Below the pieces are notes generated by a model, which did not search any database, had not been told where the DNA came from, and saw nothing but the letters and a program-made list of their open reading frames with translations. The position numbers and the translations under genes are program-made. A stretch of 64,000 bases of DNA from JAEWSN01 sp942493335 (GTDB taxonomy: Bacteria; Bacillota; Clostridia; DSM-8532): assembly GCA_942493335.1 (NCBI GenBank), contig OW818693.1:1488001-1552000 (forward strand), written 5' to 3'. Positions 1-8,284 of this stretch are shown here, piece by piece. Position 1 is the stretch's first letter, and each line of letters opens with the position of its first letter.

Positions 1-329
1 AGCCCGGCAACGAACGTAGTGGTGGTGTCGCCATGGACCAGGACGATATCCGGCTGTACGGCGCCCAGAACCCCGGAGAGGCCTTCCAGCGCCCGGGTGG
101 TGATGCCGGTGAGGGTCTGGCGGTCCTGCATGATGTTGAGATCATGATCCGGGGACAGGTTGAAAATGTCGAGAACCTGGTCCAGCATCTGCCTGTGCTG
201 CGCGGTGACGCAGAGAATGGACTGCATCCGCTCGTCCTGCTTGATCGCCTGGACAAGCGGGCACATCTTCACGGCTTCGGGACGTGTCCCGAAAACGGTC
301 ATGACCTTGATCCGGTTTGTTGCTGCCAT
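1..329 (-). CDS. wecB: UDP-N-acetylglucosamine 2-epimerase, N-terminal part (cut by window edge)
   Basis: The reading frame starts at an ATG at 329 and runs off the left edge, giving about 109 residues. It begins MAATNRIKVMTVFGTRPEA, the conserved opening of non-hydrolysing UDP-GlcNAc 2-epimerases (WecB/MnaA), and later has the HGDTTTT stretch of the family. These enzymes make UDP-ManNAc for wall polymers. An AAGGAG ribosome binding site sits just upstream. It follows wecA in the same direction, as expected for undecaprenyl-linked glycan genes. The C-terminal half is outside the window, so catalytic completeness cannot be judged. Confidence 0.93.
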   Translation of the reverse strand, partial: MAATNRIKVMTVFGTRPEAVKMCPLVQAIKQDERMQSILCVTAQHRQMLDQVLDIFNLSPDHDLNIMQDRQTLTGITTRALEGLSGVLGAVQPDIVLVHGDTTTTFVAG

Positions 330-360
330 CGTTGCTCCTTACTGCTTCTGCTGGGGTTCC

Positions 361-480
361 TTCGTGTCGGTATCGACGGGTTGGTTTCATTCCTGCCGAT
401 CCCTGTTCCCGTCCGGTTCCTTCGTGTCGGCTTCAACTGGATTGGCTTCAGGGTGGACAATCCGATTCGCTTCAGGTTCC
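361..480. repeat. Imperfect 60-bp tandem duplication across the wecA stop codon
   Basis: Two 60-bp units, 361-420 and 421-480, both begin ttcgtgtcgg and end ggttcc, with clear but partial identity between them. The wecA stop codon (387-389) lies inside the first unit. The duplication encodes part of the hydrophilic C-terminal tail of WecA, so it looks like a duplication of the gene end. It is one of several such arrangements in this window. Confidence 0.7.
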
Positions 481-1619
481 CGCCCATCCGGATGCTGCGC
501 AATGCGAACGCCGGGCAGATCGGGATGGATTTCCTTTTCATTGCGCATTTCCGTAAGGTTCCGTGCGCCGCCGATGACGAAGATCAGGATGAAGACCACC
601 AGGATGATGGCCATCAGGATGCCCTTGTCCGCCAGGGCGATGGAGACAAGGCCGAGGGCGGAACTGATGACATACAGCACGGTGACCGCCATACGATGGG
701 AGAGCCCCATGTCCACCAGCCGATGGTGGATATGCCCGCGATCTCCCTCTCCGATGGGACGTCCGTTCACGATTCGCCGTGTCATGGCGAAAAGCGTATC
801 GAACAGCGGCAGCCCAAGCACAAGAATCGGCACGGCCAGTGAAATGACCGTCACGGATTTCATGGTACCGGACACCGAAATCACGGAAAGGATGAATCCG
901 AGGAAATAGGCGCCGGTGGACCCGCTGAAGATTTTTGCGGGGTTGAAGTTGTACGGGAGGAACCCAATGATCGCACCGAACAGCGTGATGGCGACCAGGG
1001 CAACTTCCGGCTGATGCTTCACGACGGCGACAATGAAGAGGGTGATGGCCGCAATACCGGAAACACCCGCGGATAGCCCATCCAGTCCGTCAATGAGGTT
1101 GATGGCGTTCGTGACGCCGACAATCCAGAGAATGGTGACGGCATAAGAGGCGATGTCGCCAAAAAGGAACATCATCTCGCTGCTTCCGATGCTGATGGCC
1201 TGAAACGGCTTTGAGATGGCCATGACGCGCGTTCCCGTCGCGGCAACCAGTGCAGCCGCAACAAGCTGGAAGGGCAGTTTCGTTCTCGCCTTCAACGGAT
1301 GGATGTCATCCACGATGCCCATTCCGATGATGATGAGGGTGGCGATGAAAGGCCCGAGGAATTTGGCCGTGGGAATCATACGCGCAAAGGCGGCGAAATC
1401 CCGCGAAGAAAAGCTGTAGAGCGCGGAGACGGAAAACCCGAAAATAACCGCGAGGCCACCCATGAGGGCCATCGGCTGCTTGTGCATGCGGCGCGCATCC
1501 TTCGGAACATCCACGGCGCCTGAACGGAAAGCGATTTTTTTTGCGATGGGGGTGGAAAAGAAGGCAACGATCAAAGCTACAAAAAACGCAACGAGATGTT
1601 CATACTGAATCGTGATCAA
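387..1619 (-). CDS. wecA: Undecaprenyl-phosphate N-acetylhexosamine-1-phosphate transferase (WecA/TagO family)
   Basis: This is a polytopic membrane enzyme that transfers a HexNAc-1-phosphate from a UDP-sugar to undecaprenyl phosphate, the first step of teichoic acid or other wall glycan synthesis. The family motifs are present: VDDIHPL (about residue 103), NAINLIDGLDGL (about 165-177) and HIHHRLVD (about 295). Many hydrophobic segments alternate with short loops. I place the start at TTG 1619 because it has an AGAGAGG site and gives the usual N-terminus; a longer in-frame start would overlap comEB. The last 50 or so residues are a charged, Pro/Glu-rich tail built partly from a 60-bp duplication, not typical of the family. 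About 410 residues. Confidence 0.9.
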   Translation of the reverse strand: MITIQYEHLVAFFVALIVAFFSTPIAKKIAFRSGAVDVPKDARRMHKQPMALMGGLAVIFGFSVSALYSFSSRDFAAFARMIPTAKFLGPFIATLIIIGMGIVDDIHPLKARTKLPFQLVAAALVAATGTRVMAISKPFQAISIGSSEMMFLFGDIASYAVTILWIVGVTNAINLIDGLDGLSAGVSGIAAITLFIVAVVKHQPEVALVAITLFGAIIGFLPYNFNPAKIFSGSTGAYFLGFILSVISVSGTMKSVTVISLAVPILVLGLPLFDTLFAMTRRIVNGRPIGEGDRGHIHHRLVDMGLSHRMAVTVLYVISSALGLVSIALADKGILMAIILVVFILIFVIGGARNLTEMRNEKEIHPDLPGVRIAQHPDGREPEANRIVHPEANPVEADTKEPDGNRDRQE

Positions 1620-1662
1620 AGGGATACCTCTCTTGGGTGCCGGATGTTCCCGTGTTTGTCCT

Positions 1663-2136
1663 TCAGGGCGCGCCGTTGTATTTGACGACGCGGACACCGG
1701 CCTCTTTCAGGAGCTCCATCGCCAGATCGTCCGGATAATCGCCCCGGAAGATGATTTTGACGATGCCTGCGTTGATGGCCAGTTTGGCGCAAAGCACGCA
1801 GGGCTGGGTGGTGACATACAAGGTGCCGTCCTTCACGGATGTGCCGGAATAGGCGGCCTGGGCGATGGCATTCTGCTCGGCGTGCGTGGCGCGGCAGATT
1901 TCATGCCGCTGGCCGGACGGGATGCCGAGCCGCTCCCTCTCGCATCCCACTTCCAGACAATGCTTCGTGCCAACCGGCGAACCATTGTAGCCCGTGGTCA
2001 GGATGCGCTTGTCCTTCACGATCAAAGCGCCCACCTGCCTGCGCAGGCAGGTGGAACGCTTGCTGACCAAATCCACGATATCCATGAAGTACTCGTCCCA
2101 GGAAGGTCGGACATGCCTGGCAGTTGCGTCGTTCAT
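1663..2136 (-). CDS. comEB: Deoxycytidylate deaminase, ComEB-type
   Basis: A 157-residue zinc-dependent dCMP deaminase converting dCMP to dUMP for thymidylate supply. The zinc/catalytic motifs THAEQNAI (about residue 87) and PCVLCAK (about 113) are intact. ComEB is the name of the Bacillus homologue, often encoded in competence loci, although its role there is metabolic. Here it sits between upp and wecA, an arrangement seen in many Bacillota. The ATG at 2136 has an AAGGAAGG site. Confidence 0.93.
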   Translation of the reverse strand: MNDATARHVRPSWDEYFMDIVDLVSKRSTCLRRQVGALIVKDKRILTTGYNGSPVGTKHCLEVGCERERLGIPSGQRHEICRATHAEQNAIAQAAYSGTSVKDGTLYVTTQPCVLCAKLAINAGIVKIIFRGDYPDDLAMELLKEAGVRVVKYNGAP

Positions 2137-2148
2137 GGGAATCCTTCC

Positions 2149-2778
2149 TTATTTCGTGCCAAACAGGCGGTCGCCGGCATCGCCGAGACCAGGCACGATA
2201 TATCCGATTTCATTGAGGCATTCATCCACGGCGGCACAATAGATGCCGACATCCGGGTATTCCCGGTGCAGGCGCTCGACACCTTCCGGGGAGGCGATCA
2301 GACAGACGAACTTGATGTTCTTCACGCCGCGCTGCCGGATGAACTTGATGGCATCACAGGCGGAACCGCCGGTGGCCAGCATCGGGTCCAGAATGACCAC
2401 ATCGCGTTCACTCACATCTTCGGGCAGCTTGCAGTAGTATTCGACGGGCTCGAGGGTCTCATGGTCGCGGTACAGGCCGATGTGGCCGACGCGCGCCATC
2501 GGGATGAGGTTCAGGAATCCTTCCACCATGCCGAGTCCGGCGCGGAGGATCGGGACGAACGCAAGCTTCTTGCCGGACATGACCTTGGTACGGGCCAGGC
2601 CGATGGGCGTTTCGATTTCCACTTCCTTCAACGGGATGTCACGGGTGACTTCAAATCCCATCATGGTGGAGATTTCCGCTACCAGTTCGCGAAATTCCTT
2701 CGAGCTCGTGTTTTTGTCGCGCAGCATCGAAACCTTGTGTTGAATCAGTGGATGATCGAAAATGAAAACGTTTTCCAT
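2149..2778 (-). CDS. upp: Uracil phosphoribosyltransferase
   Basis: A 209-residue pyrimidine salvage enzyme making UMP from uracil and PRPP. The PRPP-binding segment DPMLATGGSA (about residue 130) and the uracil-site region GYIVPGLGDAGDR near the C-terminus are present. The start at 2778 (MENVFIFDHP) is chosen over an in-frame upstream ATG because it has a GAGGAGAGG site and matches the family N-terminus. It lies 12 bp upstream of comEB, so the two pyrimidine genes are probably co-transcribed. Confidence 0.95.
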   Translation of the reverse strand: MENVFIFDHPLIQHKVSMLRDKNTSSKEFRELVAEISTMMGFEVTRDIPLKEVEIETPIGLARTKVMSGKKLAFVPILRAGLGMVEGFLNLIPMARVGHIGLYRDHETLEPVEYYCKLPEDVSERDVVILDPMLATGGSACDAIKFIRQRGVKNIKFVCLIASPEGVERLHREYPDVGIYCAAVDECLNEIGYIVPGLGDAGDRLFGTK

Positions 2779-2867
2779 AGGTACCTCTCCTCTATCCTGT
2801 CCCTGCAATTTAGTTCCGAATGACGGATTTTTGTCTCGATTCTACGGACAGCATCTGTCCTGCGGCG

Positions 2868-3308
2868 TCATGTCTCCATGCTGCGGATGGCGTCGATTCT
2901 ACGGGCATGACGTTCCCCACCGGAAAACGGCGTTCCCAGCCAGGTGTCCACGATGGCCAGTGCCAAAGCCTCCCCCAGAACGAACGCGCCGAGCGCCAGC
3001 ACATTGGTGTCATTGTGTTCCCGCGTGAGCCGGGCCGTGAAGACATCCGTGCACAGTGCCGCACGAATTCCCCTGACCTTGTTGGCTGCGATGGAGATGC
3101 CGATGCCTGTGGAACAGACGACAATCCCCCGTTCGCAGGTTCCGTCGGCAACGCATTCCGCCGCGAGACGGCCGTATTCGGGATAATCCACGGATTCAAG
3201 CCCGTAGGTGCCGACATCGTGCACCTCATGACCTTGTTCAAGCAAATGCGTCTTGACGGCCTCCTTGAGCGGGTAGCCACCGTGGTCGGAGCCAAGCGAG
3301 ATCCTCAT
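2868..3308 (-). CDS. rpiB: Ribose-5-phosphate isomerase B
   Basis: A 146-residue RpiB/LacAB-family isomerase interconverting ribose 5-phosphate and ribulose 5-phosphate. The N-terminus MRISLGSDHGG and the catalytic-loop sequence VCSTGIG (about residue 64) are diagnostic, as is the HNDTN segment (about 98). The start at 3308 has an AAAGAGGTG site. The rpiB-upp neighbourhood is conserved in many Bacillota. Confidence 0.94.
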   Translation of the reverse strand: MRISLGSDHGGYPLKEAVKTHLLEQGHEVHDVGTYGLESVDYPEYGRLAAECVADGTCERGIVVCSTGIGISIAANKVRGIRAALCTDVFTARLTREHNDTNVLALGAFVLGEALALAIVDTWLGTPFSGGERHARRIDAIRSMET

Positions 3309-3390
3309 GACACACCTCTTTCCTTCCAATCATTCTATCCGAACCACCCTGCCTTGTCAAAACGGAATTCGGTCCCCGCAAGGCTCCGGC

Positions 3391-3867
3391 TCATTCCCCC
3401 TCGGGGGAGAACAGCTTGCCTCCCGCACGTTCCAGCGCGGTCTGAATCTCCCTTGCACAGGAAAGATAATCCTCATCCGATGTCCCGAATGGATCGGAAA
3501 TGTCCAGGTCCCGAAGATCATACCCTGCAAATTCCTTCAGGGTGAAAACACGATCCTCCAGATCCGGAAAGGCATCCCGGATGCTCTCGACATGCCGCCG
3601 AGTCATAGCGAGGACCAGCCAGGCCTTTTTCATGTCATCATAATCAAGCAGACGGGAGGCGTGGGCGTTCAGTTCCGCGCCCAGAAGGGTCCGCACGGCC
3701 TGGACGGCACCCGCCGTTGCAGGATCCCCCGGAACAGGATAAATGCCTGCGGACAGCGCCTGGTGCGTTTCCGACAGTCCGTTCTCCTGCGCCATGTGAT
3801 TGTAGATGGCCTCCGCCATGGGACTGCGGCAGGTGTTTCCCGTACAGACAAAAAGAACCGTTTTCAT
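3391..3867 (-). CDS. ywlE: Low molecular weight protein (arginine/tyrosine) phosphatase
   Basis: A 158-residue LMW-PTP family protein with the P-loop VCTGNTCRSPMAEA (residues 7-20) and the general-acid DPFGTS motif (about 127). In Bacillus the neighbour of sua5 (YwlE) is a protein-arginine phosphatase. The Thr between Asn and Cys in the P-loop (GNTCRS) is the residue associated with phosphoarginine selectivity in that family, which supports that reading. Its ATG overlaps the sua5 stop codon (ATGA), with AAGGAGGG upstream, so the two are translationally coupled. Confidence 0.88.
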   Translation of the reverse strand: MKTVLFVCTGNTCRSPMAEAIYNHMAQENGLSETHQALSAGIYPVPGDPATAGAVQAVRTLLGAELNAHASRLLDYDDMKKAWLVLAMTRRHVESIRDAFPDLEDRVFTLKEFAGYDLRDLDISDPFGTSDEDYLSCAREIQTALERAGGKLFSPEGE

Positions 3868-4967
3868 GATTTTCCCTCCTTGGAATCCTTTTCCGCTCCG
3901 CAAGCCACGACATGTCCGCCCGCCGCTTTCCGCAGTCGGTTCATGATGGCATGCCCGACACCTGTTTCCGGGAAGCCTTCCGCCAGAATGACCTCCACGC
4001 CGAGTGTATCGAAACGGCGCAGAACGGAAAAGACACCTGCGGCAATCGACGCCGGATTTTTCCGCAACCCGGTTGAAATCGCAGTAATGCTGCCCTCATT
4101 CTTCTTCCTGGTACCTCCCTCCGCATAAAGGGGCTTCGATTCCACGGTACACAGGACCCCGACCTTCTTTCCCTCGGAACAAAGGCGCATGGCATCTGCA
4201 GCCAACATACGCCCGACAGCCTCAGGGGCCCCGACATACAAGGTCATTGGCGCCTTCGGTGCGTAATGTGTATACTTCATTCCGGGCGACCTGGGCTTTT
4301 CCGTTCCACCCAACAGATGCGGATCCAGGGAAACCGGACCGATGACGGCCTCTATCATCTCCCGGGTCACCCCACCCGGACGCAGAATCATGGGCGGCTC
4401 CACAGTCACATCCAATACGGTGGATTCCACGCCGACCTGACAGGGTCCGCCATCAACAATCATGGGGATGCGTGTGTCCATGTCATCCATCACATGCGCT
4501 GCGGTTGTCGGGGAAGGCCGGCCGGAACGGTTCGCTGACGGGGCTGCCACGGGCACGCGGGCCAAACGGAGCAACCGAAGCGCGACCGGGTGTACGGGCA
4601 TTCGGATTCCGACTGTCTCGAGCCCGGCCGTCACGGCATCCGGCACTGCCGTCGATTTCCGGAAGACCAGCGTCAGCGCCCCAGGCCAAAAAGCAGACAT
4701 CAGACGTTCGGCAACTTCCGGCACACCGTCCGTCAAGCCGGCAAGCTCTCCCCGTTCGGCGATATGGATGATCAACGGATTGTCGGCCGGCCGCTCTTTC
4801 GCCGCAAAAATGCCGAGAACCGCCTTCGCATCCAGGGCATTGGCGCCAAGACCATACACCGTTTCTGTCGGGAATGCGACGACACTGCCCGATCGCAGCA
4901 AATCAGCCGCCCGGGCAAGCAATGCGCCCGACGGGTCCTTCTCCACATCAAACAGGATTGTCTCCAT
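3864..4967 (-). CDS. ywlC: L-threonylcarbamoyladenylate synthase (Sua5/YwlC)
   Basis: A 367-residue two-domain Sua5 protein. The YrdC-type catalytic domain fills roughly residues 10-205 (FPTETVYGLG; KERPADNPLIIH; APSANRSGRPSPT). A C-terminal Sua5 domain fills roughly 230-360 (PRSPGMKYTHYAPKAP linker). It makes threonylcarbamoyl-AMP from threonine, bicarbonate and ATP for t6A37 of ANN-decoding tRNAs. The start at 4967 has GGAAAGGAG. It heads the rightmost part of this minus-strand group and is divergent from the plus-strand deacetylase, with an 83-bp shared upstream region. Confidence 0.94.
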   Translation of the reverse strand: METILFDVEKDPSGALLARAADLLRSGSVVAFPTETVYGLGANALDAKAVLGIFAAKERPADNPLIIHIAERGELAGLTDGVPEVAERLMSAFWPGALTLVFRKSTAVPDAVTAGLETVGIRMPVHPVALRLLRLARVPVAAPSANRSGRPSPTTAAHVMDDMDTRIPMIVDGGPCQVGVESTVLDVTVEPPMILRPGGVTREMIEAVIGPVSLDPHLLGGTEKPRSPGMKYTHYAPKAPMTLYVGAPEAVGRMLAADAMRLCSEGKKVGVLCTVESKPLYAEGGTRKKNEGSITAISTGLRKNPASIAAGVFSVLRRFDTLGVEVILAEGFPETGVGHAIMNRLRKAAGGHVVACGAEKDSKEGKS

Positions 4968-5050
4968 GGACTCCTTTCCGCCACATCGTGCCAAACGCGA
5001 TGTGCAGGGAGGGATTGCGCACCTGCCTCCCTCCCTATACAATAACAATC

Positions 5051-5848
5051 ATGCCGAATCCTGCAAAGCACTTCAATCCAGGAGCATACAGAATTCTCCC
5101 ACAGGTTGTCATACCGGTGATTTTTTTCGTTCTGGTAATCCTTCTCTCCGGAAGAGCAAGGGTCATCTCCTCCAACTCCGCCATCCCGGCCGGCACAACC
5201 CGGACGACCCTACCGGTTCTGGCCTATCACGCCATCTCCGACGACATTTGGGGAGATCCTTCCATGTTCATCCCGCCTGATGTGTTTCGGAAGGAAATGC
5301 AGACCCTGGTCGAAAAAGGATATGCATCCGTATCCCTGGCTCAACTGTTGGCGCCTTCCGGGCCTGGCTTCCCCGAAAAACCGGTTCTGATCACCTTCGA
5401 CGATGGCTATCGCGATGTTGTTCTCAATGCGTATCCCGTTCTCAAGAAACTCGGGCTTCACGGGATTGTCTTCATTCCGACGGATCGGATCGGAAAGCCC
5501 AGATACATTACAAGCGAGGACATGACGCTCACGGGCGATTTCCTGGAATTCCAGTCACATACGGCTTCCCATGCGGATCTGACAGCTTCGGACAAAACAA
5601 ATGTTAATCGGGAGTTCGAACAAAGCGGCAGGGTTCTTGAAAACCTCACCGGGAAAGCCACACTGGCTGTGGCTTATCCATATGGCCGGACAAACCGTGC
5701 AGTTCTACAGGCAGCTTCCGGATTCTACCGATATGGGTTCATCACGTTTCCCGGCTATTTCAGGGAGGGAACCGATCCCATGCGGATTCCCCGAATCTCG
5801 GTCACACGGACGTTTGGCCCTGTACTGTTTCGACTGTTCATACGGTGA
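5051..5848 (+). CDS. Membrane-anchored polysaccharide deacetylase (NodB/CE4 family)
   Basis: A 265-residue protein with an N-terminal hydrophobic segment (about residues 18-36) that should act as a signal anchor, followed by a NodB domain. Motif 1 LITFDDGYRD carries the catalytic/metal aspartates, motif 2 SHTASHADL the metal histidines, and AYPYGRT the third motif. It probably de-N-acetylates a surface glycan outside the membrane. The ribosome binding site before ATG 5051 is weak, so the start is uncertain by some residues. The end of the gene carries a tandem duplication. The substrate cannot be inferred from sequence. Confidence 0.87.
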   Translation: MPNPAKHFNPGAYRILPQVVIPVIFFVLVILLSGRARVISSNSAIPAGTTRTTLPVLAYHAISDDIWGDPSMFIPPDVFRKEMQTLVEKGYASVSLAQLLAPSGPGFPEKPVLITFDDGYRDVVLNAYPVLKKLGLHGIVFIPTDRIGKPRYITSEDMTLTGDFLEFQSHTASHADLTASDKTNVNREFEQSGRVLENLTGKATLAVAYPYGRTNRAVLQAASGFYRYGFITFPGYFREGTDPMRIPRISVTRTFGPVLFRLFIR

Positions 5849-5893
5849 CGCGTGACCCTGTGCTGTTTCGACTGTTCATTCGGTGACGCGTGT
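5818..5893. repeat. Two 38-bp tandem copies across a stop codon
   Basis: Positions 5818-5855 and 5856-5893 are near-identical 38-bp units (ccctgt.ctgtttcgactg and onward) differing at about three bases. The first includes the last codons and the TGA (5846-5848) of the deacetylase gene; the second is a downstream copy of that gene end. Confidence 0.9.
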
Positions 5894-5962
5894 CGCAGAA
5901 CGGGATCCGAAGGTTGTCCTGCGTCGGCAAGCCCGCTCTGCGTCTGCAACGCGCAAGACCCT

Positions 5963-6835
5963 TCAATCGGAGAGTTCCGCCAACACGTCCCGCATCCGCT
6001 GTCTGGTCAATGGGTGAACCACCCAGGGTGCGATCTCGCAAAGCGGCATAAGGACAAACTTGCGTTCCAGCATCCTGGGATGTGGAATGACCAATGCTTC
6101 CTGCTCCGTCACCAGATCATCATACAGCAGAAGATCCAGATCCAGCGTTCTTGGTCCCCACTTCACATCGCGGACCCTACCGTGCTCCGCTTCGATCCGA
6201 TGCAGGAATTGCAGCAGTTCGAAGGGCTCCTGCAGCGTTTCCAGTTCCACCGCGCCGTTCAGGAAGAGCGGCTGTTCCAGAAACCCGACCGGTTTCGTAT
6301 CATGGAAGCTGGAAACCCGCTTCACATGGGTATCTTCCATTTCCAGTGACGACAGTGCGGATCGCAGGGTCTCTTCCCGTTCGCCGAGATTGGATCCCAG
6401 TGCGACAAATGCGCGATGCCAGGCACGGTGGACCGTGACCGATACGGTATCGAGCGGAAGGCCTACAGGCGCCCAGGGCTTTTTAACGCAGACAGATACA
6501 GCCCGGATCGTGGGCCATCGTGTCAGAATGAGCCTGGCAACGGCCTCCGCACCGGTTTCAATGAGATCATGACAAGTTGAGCCAAACAGTCCGGATACTT
6601 CCCTTGCGACGTCCGCGTAACTGACGGAACGCGCAAGATCGTCGGAGATGCCAGCCGGATGCAGGTTCGTTTCCATGTCGATCGTGAGCAGGAATTTCTG
6701 CCCAAGCACCTTTTCCTCTGGAAGGACTCCATGGAACGCGCGGATCTCGAGGTTCTCGATACGGATATGATCCGCACCGGCATGGAGTGATCCGGTTCCG
6801 ATCCGATCCCCTTCATTGCCCACTCCCATTGTCAT
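5963..6835 (-). CDS. folBK: Bifunctional dihydroneopterin aldolase / HPPK (FolB-FolK fusion)
   Basis: A 290-residue fusion. Residues about 20-135 are FolB (IRIENLEIRAFHGVLPEE; ISYADV-like segment SVSYADVAREV), which cleaves dihydroneopterin to 6-hydroxymethyl-dihydropterin. Residues about 138-290 are FolK (ALGSNLGEREETL, GPRTLDLDLLLYD, PHPRMLERKFVLMPL), which pyrophosphorylates that product. FolB-FolK fusions are known in Bacillota. The start at 6835 has GGGAGG upstream at slightly long spacing. Last gene of the folate operon. Confidence 0.93.
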   Translation of the reverse strand: MTMGVGNEGDRIGTGSLHAGADHIRIENLEIRAFHGVLPEEKVLGQKFLLTIDMETNLHPAGISDDLARSVSYADVAREVSGLFGSTCHDLIETGAEAVARLILTRWPTIRAVSVCVKKPWAPVGLPLDTVSVTVHRAWHRAFVALGSNLGEREETLRSALSSLEMEDTHVKRVSSFHDTKPVGFLEQPLFLNGAVELETLQEPFELLQFLHRIEAEHGRVRDVKWGPRTLDLDLLLYDDLVTEQEALVIPHPRMLERKFVLMPLCEIAPWVVHPLTRQRMRDVLAELSD

Positions 6836-6923
6836 AACATTCTTTCCTCCCTGATGATGGCAGTCATATGAAATACAAGCAATTATCCTTGGGTTCAGCC
6901 GCTCCCGCCGGTTCGACCAACCG

Positions 6924-7757
6924 TCATCCCCGGAGAATGGCATCCGACATGCGGCAAACCCGCACATTTTCCTTCACATCGTGGACACGGACAATATCGG
7001 CTCCCTTTGCGATCCCCAGCGCCGTCGTGGCCAACGTGCCTTCCAGACGCTCATGAACCGGAAGATCCAGGGTAATGCCGATGACGGATTTTCTGGAAGT
7101 CCCGAGCAACAGCGGATACCCCAATGCACGTACAAAATCCAGATACCGTAATACCTCCAGGTTCTGTTCCCGCGTTTTCCCGAACCCGATGCCGGGATCA
7201 AGCAGAATGCATTCCGGCTTCACGCCAGCCTCAACAGCGATTTTCACGGACTCCGCCAAATCATCGCAGAGCTCCTTCATCAGATCCCGATAGACCGGTT
7301 CCGCGCGGTTGTGCATCAGGCAGCAGGCAACGCCTGTTTCCGCGGCAACCCGCGCGATGCCGGGATCCCGGCGAAATCCCCAGACATCATTGATCAGGCT
7401 TGCGCCTGCCAGGACCGCGGCATTGGCGACCACGGCCTTCGAAGTGTCAATGGACAGCGGCATGTACGGAAGTACCCGGCGCAGTGCCTCGATAACCGGT
7501 AAAACCCGCAGCATCTCTTCCTGCGCGGAAACCGGGGCATGGTTCGGGCGTGTGGATTCGCCGCCGATATCGAGAATATCAGCACCTTCTTCCGCCATGC
7601 GGCATGCATGCGCGACCGCCTCCTCCAGGCTCAGGTGGACGCCGCCATCTGAAAAGGAGTCCGGCGTCACATTGAGGATGCCCATCACGAAAGTACGGGA
7701 ACCCCAGAGGAATTCCTTTCCGCCGAGTCGTGTCGCTTTTGTCATTCTGTCTGCCAT
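6924..7757 (-). CDS. folP: Dihydropteroate synthase
   Basis: A 277-residue TIM-barrel DHPS joining p-aminobenzoate to hydroxymethyl-dihydropterin pyrophosphate, the target of sulfonamides. The conserved blocks are visible: GILNVTPDSFSDGG, DIGGESTRP, SIDTSKA, LINDVWGF, LLDPGIGFGKT and GTSRKS. The start at 7757 (MADRMTKATRL) has AAGGGGA upstream. It lies 35 bp downstream of the HD-domain gene and upstream of folBK in the folate operon. Confidence 0.95.
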   Translation of the reverse strand: MADRMTKATRLGGKEFLWGSRTFVMGILNVTPDSFSDGGVHLSLEEAVAHACRMAEEGADILDIGGESTRPNHAPVSAQEEMLRVLPVIEALRRVLPYMPLSIDTSKAVVANAAVLAGASLINDVWGFRRDPGIARVAAETGVACCLMHNRAEPVYRDLMKELCDDLAESVKIAVEAGVKPECILLDPGIGFGKTREQNLEVLRYLDFVRALGYPLLLGTSRKSVIGITLDLPVHERLEGTLATTALGIAKGADIVRVHDVKENVRVCRMSDAILRG

Positions 7758-7792
7758 TTGCTGTCCCCTTGCATTTCCATGCGCCCGACCTG

Positions 7793-8272
7793 CTATACGG
7801 TCAGGTTCGAATTCTTCTTTTCCGGTTCCCATTTGCAATGGTCCAGCATTTTGCAGTCGTAACAGCCCCTGGAGCGCTTGTCCGCGGCATACAGCACAGC
7901 GTCGAAAGATCCCTCCGGCAACCCCTTCGTTCGATGGTTGAGAATGGCGTTGATGATCAACTCCTTCTCGTCCGGACGGAAGCCTGCCGCATCCAGCAAT
8001 TCCTCCGCCAGTTCCGCGCTGGAAAGGTGATGCGGAGTGCCTTTTTCCAATTGAACCCATTTCCCGACATCATGCAGGAGGGCCGCGGCGTACACCACTT
8101 CCTTGTCGATGTCCAGTTTCCCTTCCAGGACAAAAATGTAGGCAACCCGCGCGACATCGAGTGCGTGTGGCAGACCGTGCCGGCAGAATTTCCGGTTCTT
8201 CTCCCACCGGGCAGTCCTTTTGAGATGCGCACGGAATTCCGGGTTATGCAATATATGGTTCACACGTTCCAT
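7793..8272 (-). CDS. HD-domain phosphohydrolase in the folate operon
   Basis: A 159-residue HD-superfamily protein. The metal ligands are H36 in the HGLPHALDVARVAY region, the HD pair in LLHDVGK (about residue 67) and a downstream INAILNHR. The C-terminus carries a CYDCKMLDHC cluster that may bind a metal. Family members hydrolyse phosphoester or nucleotide substrates. It sits inside the folate operon, 12 bp from pabC and 35 bp from folP. It could supply the missing dihydroneopterin triphosphate dephosphorylation step, but this is inference from position only. The start at 8272 has AAGGAG. Confidence 0.85.
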   Translation of the reverse strand: MERVNHILHNPEFRAHLKRTARWEKNRKFCRHGLPHALDVARVAYIFVLEGKLDIDKEVVYAAALLHDVGKWVQLEKGTPHHLSSAELAEELLDAAGFRPDEKELIINAILNHRTKGLPEGSFDAVLYAADKRSRGCYDCKMLDHCKWEPEKKNSNLTV

Positions 8273-8284
8273 GCTGTCTGCTCC

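Noticed and set aside
1612..2823. Long plus-strand open frame of about 400 codons opposite comEB and upp
   Set aside because: It is the complement of two well-recognised minus-strand enzymes, has no family motifs, and reflects the GC-rich codon use. The same reasoning removes similar frames opposite ptmE (20555-21958), the amidotransferase (25154-26332), flgK (38688-40538), metK (47480-48694), cysS (51860-53176) and the ABC/SEC-C region (61879-63363).
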